Shown here: positions 57,628 through 64,000 of the stretch, piece after piece
How positions within the stretch are numbered: position 1 is the first letter of the stretch
Layout of the letters: every line of letters begins with the position of its first letter
NCBI GenBank assembly: GCA_032622095.1
Contig: CP136067.1
Coordinates: 125,275,030 to 125,339,029, forward strand
Direction of reading: 5' to 3'
Length of the DNA: 64,000 bases
DNA from: Siphonodentalium dalli
Lineage: Eukaryota; Mollusca; Scaphopoda; Gadilida; Siphonodentaliidae
Translations under genes and position numbers: made by a program
The notes under the pieces: model-generated
Database searches by the model: none
What the model was told of the DNA's origin: nothing
What the model saw: the letters and a program-made list of their open reading frames with translations, nothing else

Positions 57628-58205
57628 ACACTTCCATGACGGGAGCTTCCTGAATTGTTGCGAAAACCCTGTGGTTATGCGTTCTCTTATATATGCGATG
57701 CGAGTCGACCATAGATCGCCTCGCATATATATGAGAATGCCGTGACCTAACAAATCTTATTCTATCTTTTTTAAATTGTTAAAGAATGTAAGAAAAAATG
57801 AAAAATTTATAAAAATTGTTAAAGAATGTAAGAAATAATAATAAAAATGATAAAAAAAATTGTTAAAGAATGTAAGAGAAAATAATAAAAAATATTATAA
57901 AATCGTTACGAAATGTAAGAAAAAATTATAAAAATTATCATTGTTGTTCAAGAATGTAAGAGAATATAATAATTTTTTTTAACATTGTTAAAGAAAATAA
58001 GAAAACATTCTAAAAATCGCTATAGAATGTAAGAAACAATTATAAAAAATGATAACAATTGTGAAAATGTGGTCATAAATTGATAAATAATGATAAAAAA
58101 TTGTCAGGCCAATGCATTCTCTTATATGGTCCACTCGCATATATAAGATAATGCATTAGCAAATGTTATTTAATGCTGCACCAGCGCAGCTCCCATCATG
58201 AACGG
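57628..58205. mobile_element. complete piggyBac-like hairpin MITE
   Basis: Left end CATGACGGGAGCTTCCTGAA, GCGAAAACCCTGTGG, large hairpin (57680-57740), AT-rich array of about 22-30-bp units, a second shorter hairpin (58107-58160), then right end CACCAGCGCAGCTCCCATCA and GAACGGG. This is the most complete arrangement of the family, together with 59147-59717. Confidence 0.75.
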
Positions 58206-58314
58206 GACCAGCTCATAATGACGGTGCGCAGGTTCCCATGGTGATAAATAGCTATGCCAAGTTTCCACCATGTAGGACTACAAGCTCTGACAAAATTATG
58301 CACGTCAATTAACC

Positions 58315-58728
58315 CTTTCAGGGAGCTTCCTGAATTGTTGCGAAAACCCTGTGGTTATACATTCTCTTATATATGCGATGAGAGTCGACCATAGGTCGCC
58401 TCGCATATATAAGAGAATGTTTGGCCTACCAAATCTTATATTATTTTGTATAATTGTAAAGAATGTAAGAACAAATTATAAAAAATGATAAAATTGTTAA
58501 AGAATGTAAGAAATAATAATAAAAATGATAAATATTGTTGATGAATGAAAGACAAAATTATAAAATTTAATAAAATTGTTAAGAATATAAGAAAACATTA
58601 TTAAAGTTGCTATAGAATGTAAGAATTTTTTTTTTAAATTGTTAAAAAAAATGTAACACAAATTGATAAATAATGATAAAAAATAGTCGGATCGCATATA
58701 CAAGAGAATGCATTAGCACAGGGTATAT
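58315..58728. mobile_element. hairpin MITE, left-end copy with AT array
   Basis: AACCCTTTCAGGGAGCTTCC, hairpin at 58362-58428 and an AT-rich array; ends with a half hairpin GCATATACAAGAGAATGCAT at 58693. Closely similar to 56993-57350. Confidence 0.7.
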
Positions 58729-58736
58729 AATATGAT

Positions 58737-58880
58737 GTTGGTAAGTTGAGTTAAGTGTGACATATTTATAACATCATTTCCATTCTCATCCACACACCGC
58801 CACCCCGGGTCTTCAGCGGTGAAGGCCATCATCATCTGAGAAACCGGGACCAGGATGTAACGAGAATAAGAATAATCTGA
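58737..58880 (-). pseudogene. broken copy B of SLC22 exon 1
   Basis: A second copy with the same internal deletion and the same end points as copy A, so A and B derive from one already damaged fragment that was then duplicated with about 1.37 kb of flanking DNA. In one minus frame it still reads MMMAFTAEDPGWRCVDENG, with substitutions relative to exon 1. No splice donor is present. Confidence 0.85.
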
Positions 58881-59146
58881 ACGCGGGTCTCCATGGGGAG
58901 ACATAAGTGTCTAGTTTATAAAATACTGTCTAAAACTATAGACAATGTAGGATTACAAACTCTGACAAAATTATGCACGTTGCGAAAATTGTCAATGTAA
59001 AAAGGGTGTAAACGCCACTAAAATGTCGGGACCAGCTCATTGTAACAGCACAAAAGTTGAATACCCTGAGTCTTCTCACCAAAAAATACTCAGTGGTCAA
59101 GTGTCTCTTCAGTAAACTCCAAGATGGCTCACGCCAATTAGCCCTA

Positions 59147-59717
59147 TCATGACGGGAGATTCCTGAATTGTTGCGAAAACCCTGTGGTTATGCGTTCTCT
59201 TTTATATGCGATGCGAGTCGACCATAGGTCGCCTCGCATATATAAGAGAATGCATTGACCTAACAAATCTTATACTATTTTTAAAAATTGTTAAAGAATG
59301 TAAGACAAAATTAGAAATTAATAAAAATTGTTAAAGAATGTAAAACATAATGATAAAAATGATAAAAAAAATTGTTAAAGAATGTAAGAGAAAATAATAA
59401 AAAATATTATAAATCGTTACAAAATGTAAGAACAAATAATAAAAATTATCAACATTGTTGAAGAATGTAAGAGAATATAATACAAATTGATAACATTGTT
59501 AAAGAAAATAAGAAACAATTCTAAAAATTGCTATAGAAAGTAAGAAAAAATTATAAAAAATGATAACAATTGTGAAAATGTGGTCATAAATTGATAAATA
59601 ATGATAAAAAATTGTCAGGCCAATGCATTCTCTTATATTGTCCACTCGCATATATAAGAGAATGCATTGGCAAATAGTATTTAATGATGCACCAGCGCAG
59701 CTCCGACCATGAAAGGG
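59147..59717. mobile_element. complete piggyBac-like hairpin MITE
   Basis: CCCTATCATGACGGGAGATT opens it, followed by a hairpin at 59190-59256, AT-rich array, second hairpin (59617-59672) and CACCAGCGCAGCTCCGACCA, ATGAAAGGG. Same order as 57628-58205. Confidence 0.75.
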
Positions 59718-60354
59718 ACCAGCTCATAATAGCAGGTGCACCGGTTCCCATGGTGGTAAATAGCTGTGCCAAGTTTCCACCATGTAGGTCTACAAGCTGG
59801 GACAAAAATATGCATGATAACAACAAACAAGAATATAAGTCGAAAAAGGGAGATAACATCACAAAAACGTCGGACAGTCATCATAAGTTTTCATAGTAAT
59901 AAATAAATGTGCCAAATAAAAAAATACAACTGAAAAGTTTATAAATAGAAGCTCAGAGATAGTTGCATCTACGACTCGACGGACGGCACGACGGACACAC
60001 AGACAAGCTGATTAATATATACCCCAATAGCATCGTTATATGCGGGATATAGAAACCGTAACTATGCCGGTTATTTCGTTAATAGTCATATAGACCAATA
60101 AGAGACATATCTAAATATTCACACAACACAGCAACATATACATTGGGACAACATTGAAACATGGCGCGCCGCGAGCGGTTCCGGGGAAGCGGACAAGCCG
60201 AGTGGGCTCGGGGAAGCGGAAAGGGCGAGTGGCCCGGGGGCAGGCCAGTGGGTGAACGAATCCAGCCAAAATTTTCAAGAGATTTTCAACAAAAAATATT
60301 TCGGAATCTGTCAGGCGAATAATCTTTAATTTCACATATAAACTTAATGGTATA

Positions 60355-60533
60355 TAGAGAGTAATCAATTGGTTCCGAGAATTACGTTAAATAATTCACG
60401 AGAGGCTAGAGACGTCGATAAGAAACGAGCGCGCGTTAGAGCACGAGTTTTTTTTTTACCCAAACGTCTCCCGCCTCGAGTGAATTATTGAACGTAATTC
60501 TGATAACTAATTGATTACTCTATTTATTACACT
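60355..60533. mobile_element. palindromic element, about 180 bp
   Basis: TAGAGAGTAATCAATTGGTT and complement; GAATTACGTTAAATAATTCA and complement; centre has GAGCGCGCGTTAGAGC and a T9 run. Confidence 0.65.
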
Positions 60534-60875
60534 TCTGCATTAATTTGGTTCGCCAAATATGAATAAAACACACGGAAATAATGCATGAATGTCTCGATGT
60601 GGAGAAAGATCAACCATCGGAAATTCAGTCTAGATCAGTAAGCGACGTACCGTTAATGACGTCACGGGAAATGACATAATTCACTAGTGAGTCGTGACAT
60701 TACTATTTTTAATTAACAGCGTTTTCATTAGAAATCGCGCATAGGAGTGTAATAAATAAATAATATGATGATACGTAAACGTAATTTGCGCCCGCTTGTT
60801 AATCTTTCGTAGGATTTGATGATTAATTAACCATAATTACAAAAATCATACCGGTATATGTAAATGATCATACAC

Positions 60876-61100
60876 TCAAAAAAATTTCCATTGTAATATT
60901 ACGACAGAAACTGTTGGCAGGAATTGGACCATCAGTAACTGTCGTAAAATTACGAGATCAACGTAATCTGACATTTACAAATTTGATCGTATATTTACAA
61001 AATGATCGTAATATTATGACAGAAAAACTATCGTAAAATTACAACATCATTGTAATGTGAATTTACGGTTTAATCGTAAAATTACATGGCCAACGTAATC
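60876..61100. repeat. iterated GTAA/TTAC element
   Basis: ACACTCAAAAAAATTTCC followed by about ten words such as GTAATATTACGA, CGTAAAATTACGA and GATCAACGTAATCT. Confidence 0.55.
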
Positions 61101-61108
61101 TAAAGCTG

Positions 61109-61246
61109 AGAACCTGGTGTGAATTGAACTGTGGTGGGGTCTCAAGCGATCTACCCCTACACATTATAAACAAATGCCAGTAAATGACATAAGTAGCTTG
61201 AGGATGGATGTGATCCATCGAACCACAGAAAAATTCAACCAGGTCC
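61109..61246. mobile_element. palindromic MITE, family M5, copy 2
   Basis: AGAACCTGGTGTGAATTGAA and AAATTCAACCAGGTCC; interior GGGTCTCAAGC and GCTTGAGGATGGATGTGATC. Confidence 0.7.
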
Positions 61247-62079
61247 ACAGGTGCTATATGTCTGCACTATACATCTACAATTATAGATAAAAATCAATGT
61301 CCAACACCTAATTGTCATGAAATCGACATTTCTCGTACAACAACATTTTGGAACAAAGTTACATACCGGTACCTTGAATAATTAGCCCTACTAATGTAGG
61401 TACCAACCTGTGCTTTCACCATGACAAAAGATAACAAACTCTGATAATCAACACCCGAGTTACAAGGTGATATGCTCGGACAGACAGAGCCCTTGACTAC
61501 CTGTACTGGTAAATGCCCTCCGGGGGGGGGTGTCAGAAAACATTTTCAGGCACGTATGCTGATTTTTTACTTTCGACCCTTGTTGGGACCCCCACCCACC
61601 ATGCGTCCAAATTTTTCCGACCATTTTTGGACACCCACCCCCTTTTAACCCTTTTAAGCAGATTTGCGGGGGGAATTCATTGTAAACAGCGGTATATGAA
61701 TTTCTGTGCATACTATTTGTCATGGATGTTAACATTGGCATGTAAATAGGAACGGGTCATTTTGGGGTCATTCGGCCAAAAAAACATGGCTGCCAGCGGC
61801 CATCTTGGATTTCAAAATTTGCAACAAAATACAACACAATAACTGCCTGCAGTCAGTTTAGCAGTTAGAATTACATTATTTTTCTTATTCTAAGGTGTTT
61901 TAAGCCAAATTCATTGAAAAAAACAGTCAAAAAACTTGCAGGAAAAAAAGTTCTGAGTTGCGGAATAAATTGTTTGTTAGTCCCATCGAGCAAACCACCC
62001 ACCCAGTGACCCACCCCCCCCCCCCCGCATAAGTGCCTGTAAAAAATACCCCCCCCCCTGCCCGACCCCCATAGGCATA

Positions 62080-62295
62080 ATATGATACTAACATGGGAGG
62101 AACAGAGGGAACATGGACTACCGGTGTACCTACATTTAATGATAATAACATGGGAAGGACAGGAAACACCGGCTACCTTCATCTAATTACTAGTATAATA
62201 ACATGGGAATATTAACAGAGCAAACACAGGCTACTTTCATCTAATTACTAGTATAATAACATGGGGATATTAACAGAGGAAACATGGGCTACCTT
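62080..62295 (+). repeat. about three to four imperfect units of 66-69 bp
   Basis: TAATAACATGGGAATATTAA, CAGAGGAAACATGGGCTACC and TTCATCTAATTACTAGTA repeat; follows poly-C runs at 62013-62057. Confidence 0.75.
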
Positions 62296-62469
62296 CACAG
62301 TGGTCAGTGATTTGTTAATTTTGTACTGAATTGTACACAACTAAGTGTAGCACACTAAATAAATGAAAGGCAGTAGCAACATTGAGTAATTTTTTGGGGG
62401 TTTTGTTGCTTTTTGTTGCCAGATCATTTGTTGTTGATGGAAACCATGTGATCTATGGTTAGTCACCTA

Positions 62470-62655
62470 CAATAGGTAGTCACGATGCACCGTCTGCACA
62501 TATCATATGTACTCCGCCGATCGGAAAGTTTTCTTCAGGCAAGAAGTTGGACAGAGGTCGCCACATAGGAATCGAACCCATGTCAGTCACTAGCTCAGGT
62601 CCTACAGCTTGGTGACCGGTACCGTGCTCATTGGACCACTGACCAACCCAGACAC
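62470..62655 (-). mobile_element. tRNA-derived SINE of a different family
   Basis: On the minus strand the head contains a canonical A-box TGGTCAGTGG and a perfect B-box GGTTCGATTCC about 70 bp apart, with no cloverleaf of a working tRNA. The body reads towards 62470 with GAAAACTTTCCGATCGGCGG. There is a single copy here. Confidence 0.65.
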
Positions 62656-63024
62656 CACCCCCCCCCAATAATAAACAACAATGTACATATAGTATACACT
62701 GATACAACTACTATTTAAACATGAAATACATAGACGTGTGTCTCCTTAATTATGCAGCCATTGTTATTGACCCAGAAACTCAAACCCAACAAAGCGCTCC
62801 CAAAGTTCCATTGGTTTAATTTGGAAATCCTGAAAATGAAGTAACAATATTATACACGGTACTAACTACTATGGACAAAAAAGCAGCTCAGCATTTGCGC
62901 CAAGATTTTCGAGTGTCACTGTCAGCTAATGTATTGACATCCTGTTCAAACACCGCTGTTTTTTTGTTTTAATAATTTTTCGACTTTCCCAAATTTTAAA
63001 TCAAACTAACAACATAGGGACTGG

Positions 63025-63566
63025 AATACCAGCACCGAAGCCGACCCACCCAAACTCAGTTGCGGCAGTTTCTGACAAAAAAATTGCTTTAGTATATCTG
63101 GGATAAATCGCAACCATCTTTCATACTTTGCGATAATTACTTTGCGATATCTTTGACTGATGATAAATCACAAACAAATTTGGGTTCAAGTTTTGAAAAC
63201 CCTCCTGTCACTTTCCAAATATCTATTTAAAAATACATGTTGATAAATCGCAAAACTTTGCGATAAATTGCAAACATCTTTACGATAGATCGTAAAATAC
63301 TTCGCAATTTTATATAACAGAATAGCAATCATCTTTGCGATAAAAACTGTTAATTACTTTGCAAACAAATTAACATACCTTTGCAATAGCAAAGGTAAGT
63401 GTCGCAAATTTGTTTGTGATTTATCAGTCAAAGATAATATCGCAAAGTAATTATCGCAAAGTACCGTATGAAAGATGGTTGCGATTTATCCCAGATATAC
63501 TAAAGCAAATTTTTTGTCATAAACTACCGCAACTGAGTTTGGGTGGGTCGGCTTCGGCGCTGGTAT
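63025..63566. mobile_element. foldback element with 160-170-bp arms
   Basis: TACCAGCACCGAAGCCGACC, CACCCAAACTCAGTTGCGG and GGGATAAATCGCAACCATCT recur inverted at 63396-63566. The core is iterated GATAAATCGCAAA words. Confidence 0.8.
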
Positions 63567-63696
63567 AATACACATGTATGACCTGGTTTAGCATAGAGTG
63601 GGGATTATAATCTTCCTGAGTGTGGCACAAACTTGGCCATGCATCTAATCCTGAGTTCACATGGGTTGGGACATAATCACATTGACTGGTAACATT

Positions 63697-64000
63697 AAAG
63701 GTACTCAATCCGATAAAACTCCTCTCAATTACTATTTCAATGGCTTCGGGGGTCAAAAATATTTGATTCGAGTCGAGGAAGTCACCCATCAAAGCTCAGA
63801 TTTGTTAGATATCGATTTTAGAAATCTATTATTTTTCATTATCGGGAATATTATCTGACCCAGAACTCAGTCAAAATTGCGCTGTTATTACCACTTGATT
63901 TTAGAGTTATCCATCCTTGTCTGTTTGAATAGATTTTGGAGTACACATCCAGAGCAGATTACGGCAGTTATTAGTACTCATCTCGAGTAAATAACAAATT
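63697..64000. mobile_element. MITE family M3, copy running off the window
   Basis: ATTAAAGGTACTCAATCCGA, then TTTGATTCGAGTCGAGGAAG, AAGCTCAGA and ATTTTAGAGTTATCCATCC as in 37899-38301. The right end is beyond 64000. Confidence 0.7.

Larger units (their letters stand above)
56581..59810. repeat. segmental tandem duplication: exon-1 fragment plus hairpin MITEs
   Basis: Three successive blocks begin with the exon-1 segment GTTGGTAAGTTGAG (56583, 57366 and 58737), continue into the ACGCGAGTCTCC flank and a segment reading GACAAAATTATGCACG, then a hairpin MITE and an AT-rich array. Blocks two and three start just after TATATAATATGA. Block one holds the intact exon; blocks two and three hold the truncated copies. 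The tail GGGACCAGCTCATAAT is shared at 58206 and 59717. Confidence 0.8.

Noticed and set aside
62540-62655. A tRNA gene on the minus strand
   Set aside because: A- and B-boxes are good, but acceptor and anticodon stems do not form a standard cloverleaf and the sequence runs into a SINE body.

Overview
The window is AT-rich eukaryotic DNA from a metazoan, most likely a marine invertebrate; the phylum cannot be fixed from the sequence alone. It has GT-AG introns, one intron-rich animal transporter gene, tRNA-derived SINEs, a non-LTR retrotransposon relic, tandem Helitron-type ends, many short inverted-repeat elements (MITEs) and several satellites. I see no bacterial operons, rRNA genes or CRISPR arrays.

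The one well-supported host gene is on the minus strand. It is an SLC22-type organic-ion transporter (major facilitator superfamily) whose nine recognisable coding exons run from 56832 down to 26357. I rebuilt it exon by exon: every internal junction has GT-AG borders and compatible phase, and joining the exons gives an unbroken reading frame of roughly 530 codons. It carries the family landmarks in order: a first membrane segment with a glycosylated loop, DLFGRK, the PESLRWL signature, RRP and the C-terminal PETRG. The exons are 56510-56832, 54457-54662, 47549-47767, 44742-44972, 40779-40913, 39945-40006, 37253-37370, 33805-33877 and 26357-26593. The initiator ATG exon is not identified.

Layout. 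Positions 1-25600 hold no convincing gene. They contain hairpin MITEs, a Helitron pair (4557-5431), a six-copy 383-bp satellite (8869-11063), a SINE (11958-12362), a 1-kb palindrome (20060-21075) and long inverted arms (3247-4480 against 21790-23175) with a nested TTAA-flanked element. At 25634 there is a possible first exon of an unrelated plus-strand gene. Positions 26-57 kb are the SLC22 gene; its introns carry a Tc1-like MITE, a GPCR-like ORF fragment, a 66-bp minisatellite, a second SINE, four head-to-tail Helitron units (34315-36883), a CpG-dense foldback element (43291-43757), a Transib-like element with 57-bp perfect inverted ends (48072-48983), a foldback element built from an iterated short word (49475-50505) and a LINE 3' relic (55044-56110). 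Positions 57-60 kb hold two broken tandem copies of SLC22 exon 1, interleaved with piggyBac-like hairpin MITEs. Positions 60-64 kb hold palindromic elements and another SINE.

The most notable observations are the abortive exon-1 duplications, an exon boundary that coincides with transposon sequence, the tandem Helitron array with its nuclear-receptor-like half-sites, and the young element with a 5-bp target duplication.
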